A program made the position numbers and the translations under genes. From CAYVTZ01 sp964454685 (GTDB lineage Bacteria; Bacillota; Clostridia; Christensenellales; Christensenellaceae), in NCBI GenBank assembly GCA_964454685.1, contig CAYVTZ010000002.1:77609-141608 (forward strand): 64,000 bases of DNA, given 5' to 3'. Shown here piece after piece: positions 1-7,913 of this stretch; position 1 is the stretch's first letter; the number at the start of each line of letters is the position of its first letter. The notes beneath the pieces were generated by a model that searched no databases, was not told the DNA's origin, and saw only the letters and a program-made list of their open reading frames with translations.

Positions 1-102
1 TTCAACAAAATTGAGACATAGATGAATTGTAAAGCTTTTATGAATTTCCGTTTACAAATGCGTTTTTTTGCGCGCGACCCCCGCGCCATGAAATTTTTCC
101 GC

Positions 103-131
103 TATGATTTTTCATACAGCCGTGATATAAT
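103..131 (+). promoter_or_regulatory. putative promoter of the PurF-like gene
   Basis: A perfect TATAAT (126-131) lies about 70 bases before the start codon, with a weak -35 candidate (TATGAT, 103-108) at 17-bp spacing. The first 100 bases hold only AT-rich sequence and a GC-rich stretch, with no gene. Confidence 0.4.
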
Positions 132-199
132 GATGCAGTAGAAACATCGGCTGCGCAACGTTGCGGCCAGGGCAAAACGGAATATGGAGGAATAAAGCA

Positions 200-1606
200 T
201 TGGGCGGAATTTTTGGTGTGGCTTCAAAAGAAAACTGTACGTACGACTTATTTTTCGGGGTAGACTATCATTCACATCTGGGAACCTATCGCGGTGGTAT
301 GACGGTTTACAACGAGGGTAAGTTTCAGCGGGCAATCCACAGCATCGAGAATGCTCAATTTCGTACCAAATTCGAAAAAGAGATCGTAAACATGCCGGGG
401 CATCTGGGCATCGGCTGTATCTCGGATACTGCGCCGCAGCCTCTGACTGTGCGCACTCATCTTGGCACCTTCGCCGTCACAACGGTAGGACGCATCAACA
501 ATACCAATGAATTGATCGAGCATAATTTCAGCAACGGTCGTATGCAGTATTCTGAAATGGGCAACGCCAACATCAATCCCACCGAGCTGGTCGCCTCGAT
601 GATCGGCAGTCGCAGCTCCATCACCAGCGGTATCCGCTACGTGCAGCGCATGGTGGATGGTTCGATGACGCTGATGGTGCTCACGCCGGATGGCATCTTC
701 GCCGCGCGCGATCGCGTCGGCAGAACATCGCTGGTGATTGGCAAAAAGGATGGCGCGTACTGCGTCGCTTCGGAGGATTTTTCCTATCTCAATCTTGGAT
801 ATACGCATGAGCGGGAGCTTGGCCCCGGCGAAATCGTGTTCATCACGGCAGAGCATGTAGAAACCATCCAGCCGCCGCGCGATGAAATGAAGATTTGCTC
901 CTTCCTTTGGACTTACTATGGTTACCCCACCACGACCTATGAAGGGGTAAACGTCGAATCTATGCGCTGTAAAAGCGGTGCACTGCTTTCCAATCGGGAT
1001 CATGTCGAGGTAGACCTCGCCGCAGGCGTTCCGGATTCCGGAACCGCATACGCCATTGGATATGCCAATCGTTCCGGCATTCCCTTTGCGCGTCCTTTCA
1101 TCAAATATACGCCCACATGGCCGCGCTCCTTTATGCCGCAAACGCAGGATGTGCGCAATCTGATTGCACACATGAAGCTGGTGCCCATTGATGCGCTGAT
1201 CCGCGACAAACGCTTGCTGATGATCGACGATTCCATCGTGCGTGGCACTCAAATGCGTGAAACCACGGAGTTTTTATATGCAAGTGGCGCAAAGGAGGTA
1301 CACGTGCGTTCCGCATGTCCGCCGATTCTTTTCGGATGCAAATTCCTTAATTTTTCGCGCTCCACTTCCGATCTTGATCTCATTGCGCGGCGGGTGATTC
1401 AAAAGCACTGCGGTGATGCCGTCACGTTCGAGCATTTGCAAGAATATGCCGACCCCAATACGTCCGAGCATCAAACGCTGACCGAAGATGTGTGCAAAGA
1501 ATTAAACTTCACTTCCCTGCTTTACCACCGTTTGGATGATTTGCAGGAATCCATCGGGATCAATCCCTGTAAATTATGTACCTACTGCTGGAATGGAAAG
1601 GAATAA
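200..1606 (+). CDS. amidophosphoribosyltransferase-like protein (PurF family) lacking the N-terminal nucleophile Cys
   Basis: A 468-residue protein with the two-domain layout of PurF, the first enzyme of purine synthesis: an N-terminal class II glutamine amidotransferase fold and a C-terminal phosphoribosyltransferase domain. The PRPP loop is clear (MIDDSIVRGTQ, about residues 339-349), and the terminal Cys pair region (PCKLCTYC) resembles the Fe-S ligands of the B. subtilis type. The start is TTG at 200, seven or more bases after GGAGG. The mature N-terminus would read GGIFG rather than CGIFG, so the catalytic Cys of the glutaminase is missing. It may be ammonia-dependent, regulatory, or a paralogue with another substrate. 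The next gene starts 4 bases after the stop. Confidence 0.8.
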   Translation: MGGIFGVASKENCTYDLFFGVDYHSHLGTYRGGMTVYNEGKFQRAIHSIENAQFRTKFEKEIVNMPGHLGIGCISDTAPQPLTVRTHLGTFAVTTVGRINNTNELIEHNFSNGRMQYSEMGNANINPTELVASMIGSRSSITSGIRYVQRMVDGSMTLMVLTPDGIFAARDRVGRTSLVIGKKDGAYCVASEDFSYLNLGYTHERELGPGEIVFITAEHVETIQPPRDEMKICSFLWTYYGYPTTTYEGVNVESMRCKSGALLSNRDHVEVDLAAGVPDSGTAYAIGYANRSGIPFARPFIKYTPTWPRSFMPQTQDVRNLIAHMKLVPIDALIRDKRLLMIDDSIVRGTQMRETTEFLYASGAKEVHVRSACPPILFGCKFLNFSRSTSDLDLIARRVIQKHCGDAVTFEHLQEYADPNTSEHQTLTEDVCKELNFTSLLYHRLDDLQESIGINPCKLCTYCWNGKE

Positions 1607-1609
1607 AGG

Positions 1610-3292
1610 ATGAAACAGCCGTTTTTTCTGAAAACAATGTCGATCCTGTTCATGATCTGTGGTGTGCTCAATCTTGCCGTCGGCGGCTTCGCCTTGTATG
1701 CGTTGCTTCCCTGGCTGAATTTGAGTGTTCCGCTCGTTGCATTCATGCTGGGCATCATTGCGCTTTCTTTGGTTTGCGGTATTATTTTGATTCTTGGCGG
1801 CGTAAAAGGGTTACGCGCTGCCAAAGGTATTCTCACGCTGTCTGCCGCAAAAAAATGGGGGCTGATTTCTCTCATATTATGTATGATCAGCGTCGCCGCC
1901 AGTGTGCTGCTTTCCTGGTGGATCACACAAAACGCAAGCGGCGAGGCATTCTCTCTTTCTATCTTAGAGTTGGTCACCTATGCGCTGGGCGTTCTGTTCC
2001 CCATCCTGTTTCTGTTCAGCATCAAGCGCGCAACAGCATTGCAATCATCCGAAGAGTCTATTCTGCTGATTGTGCCGGAGCGTGAGGAAGATTCTGCCGC
2101 GCAGCCGCAGGAAAACCGGATCGAGACGCACAAAAATACAGAGCCACTGCACGAGCTTGATTTGCTGGACGAGGCGGATTTGCTTCCCAAGGCACAGTCA
2201 GTAGCCGAGGAACCCGCGGACAAATATGAGCCATTTGCCGCGCTCAACGCAATCGACCCATTTCACACAGATGACTCTGCGTCCGATTCCTCCGCACCGG
2301 AGTTTGAAGAGCCGGACGTTCCCCCGTTTATTGAAACGCAGCGCACAACCGGCGCATCGCAAAAATCCGAACATGCAAAGCGTCGCAAACGTCGTAATGC
2401 AAAGGCGCAAGCATCGAATTTACCTTCCTCCGATCACTATGAACCACAAGAGCCATCTGTTGAGGAATCCTTCACTTCTGCAAGGCTTGAGCCGGAATTG
2501 ACCGATCACATGCAGCAGCATTTCAGTGAAGCAGAAACAGACTTTTTTGCGCCGCAAGAACCATCTGTTGAGGAATCCTTCACCGCTGCAATGTTTGAGC
2601 CGGAATTGACCGATCACATGCAGCAGCATTTCAGCGAAGCAGAAACAGATCTTTTTGCGCCACAGGAGCCGTCCGTTGAGGAGTCCTTTGCCGCCGCAAT
2701 GCGGGAACCGGATTTGCGCGATCGTTCGAAACGACATAGCTTAAGCTCCGATCCTGCTCCTGCGCAGCAGCCCCCCCTAGAAAGACAGTCTAACACAGCG
2801 GCGCAGGAATCACGCGATCATTCGCAACAGCGTAAGGCAAGAACTGCGGCTTCCGATGCGCCTCAAACGCGTCAACCCAAACGCGAGGAACCCGGACATC
2901 CGTCGTCGCGTACAAAACCGCAGCCTTCTCATACTGATCGTGTGCCTCTCATCCATGCTGACGACGTTGCACCCCCGGATCAAACGGATTTGTGGTTGGA
3001 TCAATTAGATCGACAGCTTGAGGACGGCAATCTCTTCGATTTGTCGCCCGATGGCGTAGCACCGCCTACTCCCCTCATGCCGCCCACACCGCCGGTTCAG
3101 CCATCTGCACGCCAGTTGGAGGTCGAAGCGTTTCTGTCTCCTGAGGAAAGACCCATTTTAAGGCAGCGTCCCGCCCCACAGCCCACGCAGCCGCCTCGGC
3201 AACGTCCGGCATCCTCCCCGCGTAGAATTATGATGGAGGAACCTGCGCCAAAGCGCACCCGTGGCCCTCGGCAAATCTTCTTTGAAGATTGA
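1610..3292 (+). CDS. membrane protein with long acidic, proline-rich repeat tail
   Basis: 560 residues with no recognised family. Four hydrophobic helices are visible in the first 140 residues (about 8-33, 38-65, 83-106, 115-138). They are followed by a roughly 420-residue hydrophilic tail rich in Glu, Pro, Ser and Gln that should face the cytoplasm. The tail carries two and a half copies of a 36-residue unit (PQEPSVEESF... EPELTDHMQQ...) encoded by exact 108-nt periods. The C-terminus is proline- and arginine-rich. The start has an SD-like GGAATAAAGG that overlaps the stop of the PurF-like gene, so the two are co-transcribed. A terminator follows directly. A scaffold or envelope role is possible, but nothing in the sequence proves it. 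Confidence 0.7.
   Translation: MKQPFFLKTMSILFMICGVLNLAVGGFALYALLPWLNLSVPLVAFMLGIIALSLVCGIILILGGVKGLRAAKGILTLSAAKKWGLISLILCMISVAASVLLSWWITQNASGEAFSLSILELVTYALGVLFPILFLFSIKRATALQSSEESILLIVPEREEDSAAQPQENRIETHKNTEPLHELDLLDEADLLPKAQSVAEEPADKYEPFAALNAIDPFHTDDSASDSSAPEFEEPDVPPFIETQRTTGASQKSEHAKRRKRRNAKAQASNLPSSDHYEPQEPSVEESFTSARLEPELTDHMQQHFSEAETDFFAPQEPSVEESFTAAMFEPELTDHMQQHFSEAETDLFAPQEPSVEESFAAAMREPDLRDRSKRHSLSSDPAPAQQPPLERQSNTAAQESRDHSQQRKARTAASDAPQTRQPKREEPGHPSSRTKPQPSHTDRVPLIHADDVAPPDQTDLWLDQLDRQLEDGNLFDLSPDGVAPPTPLMPPTPPVQPSARQLEVEAFLSPEERPILRQRPAPQPTQPPRQRPASSPRRIMMEEPAPKRTRGPRQIFFED
2444..2740 (+). repeat. 108-nt in-frame tandem repeat (2.5 copies)
   Basis: Units begin at 2444, 2552 and 2660, each at the PQEPSVEESF codons. 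The first two are nearly identical, including many silent positions, which implies recent duplication. The third copy loses similarity after about 75 bases. Confidence 0.85.
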
Positions 3293-3304
3293 GCACGCAT
3301 CACG

Positions 3305-3339
3305 CGCCGTTGTCAGCATCGTAAGACAACGGCGTTTTT
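3305..3339 (+). terminator. rho-independent terminator
   Basis: A 9-bp stem GCCGTTGTC/GACAACGGC (3306-3314 with 3325-3333) is followed by GTTTTTG, 13 bases after the preceding stop codon. Confidence 0.85.
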
Positions 3340-3372
3340 GTGTCTTATGCAGCAGGATCATATTGAAAAAGA

Positions 3373-3401
3373 TTGACAGCGTGTTTTACGCCATGTAAAC
3401 T
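3373..3401 (+). promoter_or_regulatory. sigma-A promoter of the chemoreceptor gene
   Basis: TTGACA (3373-3378), a 17-bp spacer and TAAACT (3396-3401) lie about 110 bases upstream of the methyl-accepting protein. Confidence 0.6.
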
Positions 3402-3512
3402 GTAAGCAATAAGCACAACACGCAACGGCATTACAGGTGATGACTTCAGAGAGCATGGACTATTTGTGCTTGTTTTCATTTCCGTCACACCTCCGCGAAA
3501 GGAGCGACCATC

Positions 3513-4826
3513 ATGAATTCCACCCAACAAGACCTATCTCGACGTTTCAAGACGATGCAGCTCATTCCAGTTGCATTGATGATTGCAGCAGGCATTTGGG
3601 GCTTTTTCTCTGCCTCTGGCCTCACCGGCAAGCTTCTTGCAGTCCTTTTGCCCGCTGCAGCCATAGTGGCAACGCTCGCAATCGGCAGCCAACTGTGTAA
3701 AAGGCTCAATCAAAAGATTTACTGGTTCACCAATATACTGGACTCCATCCCCTTCCCCATTTCGGTGACAGATGCGGACATGAACTGGACCTTCATCAAC
3801 AAGCCGGTAGAAGACTTGTTGGGCAAAAAGCGGAACGAGCTGCTTGGCAAGCATTGCAGCAACTGGGGCGCAGGCATTTGTAATACCGAGCAGTGCGGCA
3901 TCCATCGACTTCGCAACCATGTTCTGGAAACCACGTTTGACCAAATGGGCATGTCCTTTCAGGTAAACACCAATTATCTGAAAGATGAAGCGGGTGCCAT
4001 CGTTGGTCATCTTGAGGTCGTGCAGGACATCACCAGACTCAACAGCGCAAAGGAATTGCAGCGTTTGTTGCAGGAAGTGGATCGTGTCAGCGATGCGCTT
4101 GCTATGGACGCCAACCAAGTGGCTTCCGGCGCACAGGTTCTTGCGCAGGGCGCAACAGAGCAAGCCAGCGCAGTCGAGGATCTCGTCGCCTCCGTCGCAA
4201 ATATCTCCAAACAAGTCAAAGATAATACGCATACCGCACAAAATGCCAGCAATATGGCCTCCGAAGCCGCGAATTCCATCCGCAGCAGCAACGAGCAAAT
4301 GCAGCATTTGATGTCGTCCATGCACACCATAGAAGCAAAATCTCATGAGATTGACAAAATCATCAAAACCATCGAAGATATTGCGTTTCAAACAAACATT
4401 CTCGCGTTGAACGCCGCTGTCGAGGCTGCGCGCGCGGGCGAAGCGGGCAAGGGCTTTGCTGTGGTTGCAGACGAAGTTCGCAACCTTGCCGCCAAATCGG
4501 CGGACGCCGCAAGCAGCACGGCCGCGTTGATTGGAGATTCCGTCTCTGCCATCATCAAAGGGGTTCAGCTTGCACAGACCACGGCAGAGGATTTGAACCA
4601 GGCTGTACAAAACGTGATCGAAACCACCGATTTAATCTCTCAAATCAGCAAGGCAACAGGCGATCAAGCCTATGCGATCGAGCAGGTTTCAACCGGAATC
4701 AGCCAGATTTCTTCCGTGGTGCAAACCACGTCCGCCACCAGCGAAGAAAGCGCCGCCGCATCGCAAGGGCTTTCCAATGAGGCGCGTTCCTTGAAGAAGC
4801 TGATCATGCAGGCGCGCAGTCAATAG
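3513..4826 (+). CDS. methyl-accepting chemotaxis protein with PAS domain
   Basis: A 437-residue chemoreceptor. Two short hydrophobic helices (about 17-34 and 41-58) with almost no loop between them anchor it, so there is no periplasmic ligand domain. A PAS domain follows (about 75-175), with an unusual cysteine cluster (C115, C123, C128 in HCSNWGAGICNTEQCGIH). The rest is the helical MCP signalling domain, whose hairpin tip (EDIAFQTNILALNAAVEAAR) contacts CheA/CheW. No HAMP domain is evident. It probably senses an intracellular cue such as redox state or a bound cofactor. An SD (GAAAGGAG) precedes the ATG. It is a single-gene unit between a promoter and a terminator, with no che genes nearby. 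Confidence 0.93.
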   Translation: MNSTQQDLSRRFKTMQLIPVALMIAAGIWGFFSASGLTGKLLAVLLPAAAIVATLAIGSQLCKRLNQKIYWFTNILDSIPFPISVTDADMNWTFINKPVEDLLGKKRNELLGKHCSNWGAGICNTEQCGIHRLRNHVLETTFDQMGMSFQVNTNYLKDEAGAIVGHLEVVQDITRLNSAKELQRLLQEVDRVSDALAMDANQVASGAQVLAQGATEQASAVEDLVASVANISKQVKDNTHTAQNASNMASEAANSIRSSNEQMQHLMSSMHTIEAKSHEIDKIIKTIEDIAFQTNILALNAAVEAARAGEAGKGFAVVADEVRNLAAKSADAASSTAALIGDSVSAIIKGVQLAQTTAEDLNQAVQNVIETTDLISQISKATGDQAYAIEQVSTGISQISSVVQTTSATSEESAAASQGLSNEARSLKKLIMQARSQ

Positions 4827-4851
4827 CGCTTCCCTGCGTCGCAAGCTTTGA

Positions 4852-4889
4852 GGCTGCCTGTGGTTCAAAGACCCATGGCAGTCTTTTTT
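4852..4889 (+). terminator. terminator of the chemoreceptor gene
   Basis: An imperfect stem GGCTGCC/GGCAGTC with inner pairing is followed by TCTTTTTTC, 25-60 bases after the stop codon. Confidence 0.7.
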
Positions 4890-4988
4890 CGTGCAATGCC
4901 CGTCCGCGCGATCCCGCAATCGTGTTATGTTCTTTGAACCTTTGCGGTGCAGCATGGCTCGCCTCTCCGCTCCGTGCAAGAATCCCGC

Positions 4989-5025
4989 AAAAAAACAACT
5001 GCCACAGCATAGACGCTGTGGCAGT
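4989..5025 (-). terminator. terminator of the MerR-family gene
   Basis: A perfect 11-bp stem ACTGCCACAGC/GCTGTGGCAGT has a 6-base loop. On the minus strand it is followed by TGTTTTTTTG. Confidence 0.9.
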
Positions 5026-5041
5026 ATTGGTATAAGGATTC

Positions 5042-5800
5042 TTATTTTGCAAACTGTACGATCACATCTCGCAAAACTTCCGCCGCGCCTTTCCCCACGC
5101 GTTGCTCGTAGTATGCCCGAAAGCGTTCGTCATCCACATACATCTGTGCAAGGCCTGCATGCGCCCGGGGGCTGTATTCCTTCCAGTAAGCGCAAATCCA
5201 TGCCTGATGCACTTGAAACAATCTGTGCGCCGCTTCACCGCTCACATCGCCTTCCTGCATCACCTTTTGCAGCAGATCGTCAATCTCTTGCTGTTGCTGC
5301 TCCGTGCATGCCCACTGGTCTTGCGTCATTCCTGCCAGCTTGGCATTGCTCGCATCCATCACTGCATCGCCAAACTGTGCACGCACTTCCGCTCCGTACC
5401 GCGCCTCATTTTCATTGATTTTGCGCTGTTTGAAGCCTTCAAATTTTTCTGTATCCTTCATTATGGTTTCTCCTTTTCTTGCGCGAATGCTGCGTCTGAC
5501 CATTTCAATCAAAACTTCCATTCGCATTTTGCGTTGCTGCAAGTGTTCCAAATGCTGTGCCAGTGCACGTGTTTGATCAAATTCCGGCGCATCCAGTACC
5601 TTCTTGATTTCAGCTAGCGGCAAATCCATTTCACGATAAAGCAAAATCTGCTGCAATCGATCCACTTGCTTCTGCGTGTAAAGACGATATCCATTCTCAC
5701 GCACCTTCTCCGGTGCCAACAGCCCGATTTCATCGTAATAGTGCAATGTCCGCTTGCTCACACCGGATAGCTTTGCCAGTTCACTCACCGTATACTGCAT
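5042..5800 (-). CDS. MerR-family transcriptional regulator with TipAS drug-binding domain
   Basis: 252 residues. The N-terminal winged helix-turn-helix (MQYTVSELAKLSGVSKRTLH) and helical dimerisation arm are typical of MerR. The C-terminal half (about 115-250, with QDQWACTEQQ and the segment around HQAWICAYW) matches the TipAS fold found in Mta/TipAL multidrug regulators. Such proteins activate promoters with a 19-bp spacer when a hydrophobic ligand binds. ATG at 5800 is chosen because it gives the family N-terminus and lies 8 bases after AAGG; a GTG at 5809 is also possible. Its likely autoregulated promoter lies about 220 bases upstream, beyond an inserted repeat element. No efflux gene is adjacent. 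Confidence 0.9.
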   Translation of the reverse strand: MQYTVSELAKLSGVSKRTLHYYDEIGLLAPEKVRENGYRLYTQKQVDRLQQILLYREMDLPLAEIKKVLDAPEFDQTRALAQHLEHLQQRKMRMEVLIEMVRRSIRARKGETIMKDTEKFEGFKQRKINENEARYGAEVRAQFGDAVMDASNAKLAGMTQDQWACTEQQQQEIDDLLQKVMQEGDVSGEAAHRLFQVHQAWICAYWKEYSPRAHAGLAQMYVDDERFRAYYEQRVGKGAAEVLRDVIVQFAK

Positions 5801-5826
5801 CTTAAACACCTTCCTCCAAAAAGAAT

Positions 5827-5852
5827 AAGCTTAATCTTTATAGACTAAGCTT
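5827..5852. repeat. direct repeat copy 1, gene-proximal
   Basis: A 26-bp imperfect palindrome (AAGCTTA at one end, TAAGCTT at the other) starts 27 bases before the MerR gene. Twenty-five bases are identical and in the same orientation at 6002-6026. Confidence 0.9.
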
Positions 5853-5876
5853 CAAGTGCCGACATGTTAGCATGGA

Positions 5877-6002
5877 TCAGGCTGCTCAGAAATGTCCGGA
5901 TGCTAGGCAGCCAAATGCCGTGCGATGAGGCAGAATATGTAATTCGCCGAAGTGCACGGCGTTGCAGCTAACAACGCAGATGGGCGTTTATCAGCAGCCT
6001 GA
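5877..6002. mobile_element. MITE-like insertion candidate between promoter and MerR gene
   Basis: A 126-bp segment is bounded by 10-bp inverted ends TCAGGCTGCT (5877-5886) and AGCAGCCTGA (5993-6002). It lies between the two copies of the 25-bp direct repeat. It has no ORF and has short internal dyads, such as CGCCG...CGGCG. The inverted ends plus flanking duplication suggest a non-autonomous element, but a 25-bp target duplication would be unusually long, so recombination or duplication of the operator is an alternative. Confidence 0.4.
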
Positions 6003-6026
6003 GCTTAATCTTTATAGACTAAGCTT
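6002..6026. repeat. direct repeat copy 2, promoter-proximal
   Basis: 25 bp identical to 5828-5852 and immediately downstream, on the minus strand, of the MerR-type promoter. In the presumed ancestral arrangement only one copy existed. Confidence 0.9.
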
Positions 6027-6052
6027 ATCCTATCACGCAACGTGAATGTCAA
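6022..6052 (-). promoter_or_regulatory. MerR-type promoter/operator
   Basis: On the minus strand TTGACA (6052-6047) is followed by the dyad TCACG-TTG-CGTGA and then GATAAG/TAAGCT as the -10. The dyad sits inside the spacer, the layout used by Mta/TipAL-like MerR proteins. It probably drives the MerR gene itself, with the repeat insertion lying in its leader. Confidence 0.6.
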
Positions 6053-6070
6053 TCATTTTTTTATCTCAAA

Positions 6071-6466
6071 CTAAAAAATCAGTCCAAGCAGCGCGCTGAT
6101 TGCCGTAATGCCCAGTCCAATCAATACAATCGCCACCACCAACAGCAGCGCGCCCACCACAATGCCGATGATGGACAATGCCTTGCCCCACCCCGCCATT
6201 GCGCTTCTTCCATGCTTACGCTTGGATGCGCCCGCCTGGCATGCTCCTATGATGCCTAAAATCAGGGAAAGGATTGCCGTCCACGGCAGCCCGAAAAACA
6301 GCAGCACACTTAAAATACCCAAAACCAAAGCCGCAACTGCATGCCCATTGGTCGGGTTCCCCTTCTGAGACTGATAAATCTGCTGCACATCCTGCATCAC
6401 TTCGCGCGATGTGTCATTCCTCTGTGCGACCTCGCTGGTCGCATTGGTTTCGTTGATTTCCGGCAT
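6071..6466 (-). CDS. DUF4190-like small membrane protein
   Basis: 131 residues. A 40-residue polar N-terminus is followed by a hydrophobic region with at least three helices (about 42-72, split by a Pro, and 95-131). The GHAVAALVLGILSVLL start of the membrane part, with the small loop GASKRKHGRSAMAGWGKALSI, is the pattern of DUF4190 proteins, which have no defined function. An SD (GGAAGAGAG) lies 2-10 bases before the ATG. It follows argH by 28 bases on the same strand and may be the last gene of the proA-argH unit. Confidence 0.75.
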   Translation of the reverse strand: MPEINETNATSEVAQRNDTSREVMQDVQQIYQSQKGNPTNGHAVAALVLGILSVLLFFGLPWTAILSLILGIIGACQAGASKRKHGRSAMAGWGKALSIIGIVVGALLLVVAIVLIGLGITAISALLGLIF

Positions 6467-6494
6467 ATCTCTCTTCCTCCTGTTGTCAAAATCG

Positions 6495-7880
6495 TCAGCC
6501 CTTAATCTCTTCCATCAGCCGCTTCGCAGTCTCAATATGCGCGCGCACCGCCTCCGGCGCAGGCCCGCCCGCCACATTGCGTGTGTTCACGCAGGTTTCA
6601 AGCGCAATCTCTTCATAGAATGATTCCTCCGCGATCTCGGAAAAGGAGCGCAATTCCTCGGCCGTCAATTCGTCCAGTGCCTTGCCGTTTTGCTCACAGT
6701 ACAGCACCATTTTGCCGATAATCTCGTGTGCATCACGGAAGGCAACCCCGCGCTTCACAAAATAATCCGCTGCATCCGTCGCATTGGTAAAGCCCAGCCC
6801 CGCGCTTTTTTGCAGTTTTTCCACCTGCCATTGCGCTGTTTGCAGCATTCCCGTCATCACCTTCAAACACGCTGAAAGCGTGTCCGACGCGTCAAAGGTG
6901 CACTCTTTGTCCTCCTGCATATCCTTGTTATATGCCAGCGGCAATCCCTTCATCACGGTCAGTAATGTCATAAGATCGCCGTACACCCGCCCCGTCTTGC
7001 CGCGAATCAGCTCCGCCATATCGGGATTCTTTTTCTGTGGCATGATGCTTGATCCCGTGGAATACGCGTCCGAAAGGCGCAATGTACCATATTCATTGGT
7101 GGAAAACAATATGATCTCCTCACACAACCGCGAAAGGTGCATCATACAGATGGATGCCGCCGAAAGAAATTCCAGTGCAAAATCCCGATCCGAAACACCA
7201 TCCAGACTATTGCGCGTAATCTGCGCAAATCCCAGTGTTTGCGCCACCGCCTCCCGATCCAGCGGATAGGTCGTCGCGCACAACGCTCCCGATCCCAGCG
7301 GCAGCACATCCGTTCTGCTCTTACAATCCCTCAAACGCAGCATATCCCGGTAAAACATCTCAAAATATGCCATCATATAATGCCCCAGCGTGGTGGGCTG
7401 CGCTTTTTGCAAATGCGTATATGCACTCATAATGGTGTGCGTATGCTGCTCTGCCGTCTTCACCAGCACTGCGCACAGCGCCGCACAATCCTCCAGCAAC
7501 ACATCAATGGTGCGCTTTAAATACAGCCGAAAATCCGTCGCAACCTGATCATTGCGGCTGCGTCCCGTGTGCAGTCGCTTACCCACATCGCCAATGCGCT
7601 CGATCAGCAAGCGCTCTACATTCATGTGAATGTCCTCATCATGTATGTTAAACTGCACTTTGCCTTCGTCAATATCTTGCAAAATCTGCTTCAGTCCCTG
7701 CACGATGCTGTCCGCATCCGCCTGCGGGATGATACCCTGCTTGCCCAGCATCATAGCATGGGCAATGCTGCCCAAAATATCCTCCTGATACATTCTGCAA
7801 TCAAAGCTGATGGAGGAATGAAAGCCTTCCGCAAAAGCATCCGTTCCCTGTTCAAAGCGTCCGCCCCAAAGTTTTGTCAT
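6495..7880 (-). CDS. argH: argininosuccinate lyase
   Basis: A 461-residue cytoplasmic enzyme that splits argininosuccinate into arginine and fumarate, the last step of arginine synthesis. The fumarase/aspartase-superfamily signature GSSIMPQKKNPD (flexible catalytic-Ser loop) is present, as are TKLWGGRF at the N-terminus and the TGRSRNDQ substrate motif. ATG at 7880 is chosen over upstream codons because it follows GGAGA and gives the usual N-terminus; the length matches the family. It lies 33 bases downstream of proA on the same strand, joining arginine and proline synthesis. No other arg genes are present. Confidence 0.97.
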   Translation of the reverse strand: MTKLWGGRFEQGTDAFAEGFHSSISFDCRMYQEDILGSIAHAMMLGKQGIIPQADADSIVQGLKQILQDIDEGKVQFNIHDEDIHMNVERLLIERIGDVGKRLHTGRSRNDQVATDFRLYLKRTIDVLLEDCAALCAVLVKTAEQHTHTIMSAYTHLQKAQPTTLGHYMMAYFEMFYRDMLRLRDCKSRTDVLPLGSGALCATTYPLDREAVAQTLGFAQITRNSLDGVSDRDFALEFLSAASICMMHLSRLCEEIILFSTNEYGTLRLSDAYSTGSSIMPQKKNPDMAELIRGKTGRVYGDLMTLLTVMKGLPLAYNKDMQEDKECTFDASDTLSACLKVMTGMLQTAQWQVEKLQKSAGLGFTNATDAADYFVKRGVAFRDAHEIIGKMVLYCEQNGKALDELTAEELRSFSEIAEESFYEEIALETCVNTRNVAGGPAPEAVRAHIETAKRLMEEIKG

Positions 7881-7913
7881 ACCGTTCTCCGTTCTATTCG
7901 TCTGCACTTGTCG

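Noticed and set aside
3437..3700. An 87-codon plus-strand frame beginning before the chemoreceptor
   Set aside because: It overlaps the start of the chemoreceptor in another frame, has no SD, and its product is compositionally random.
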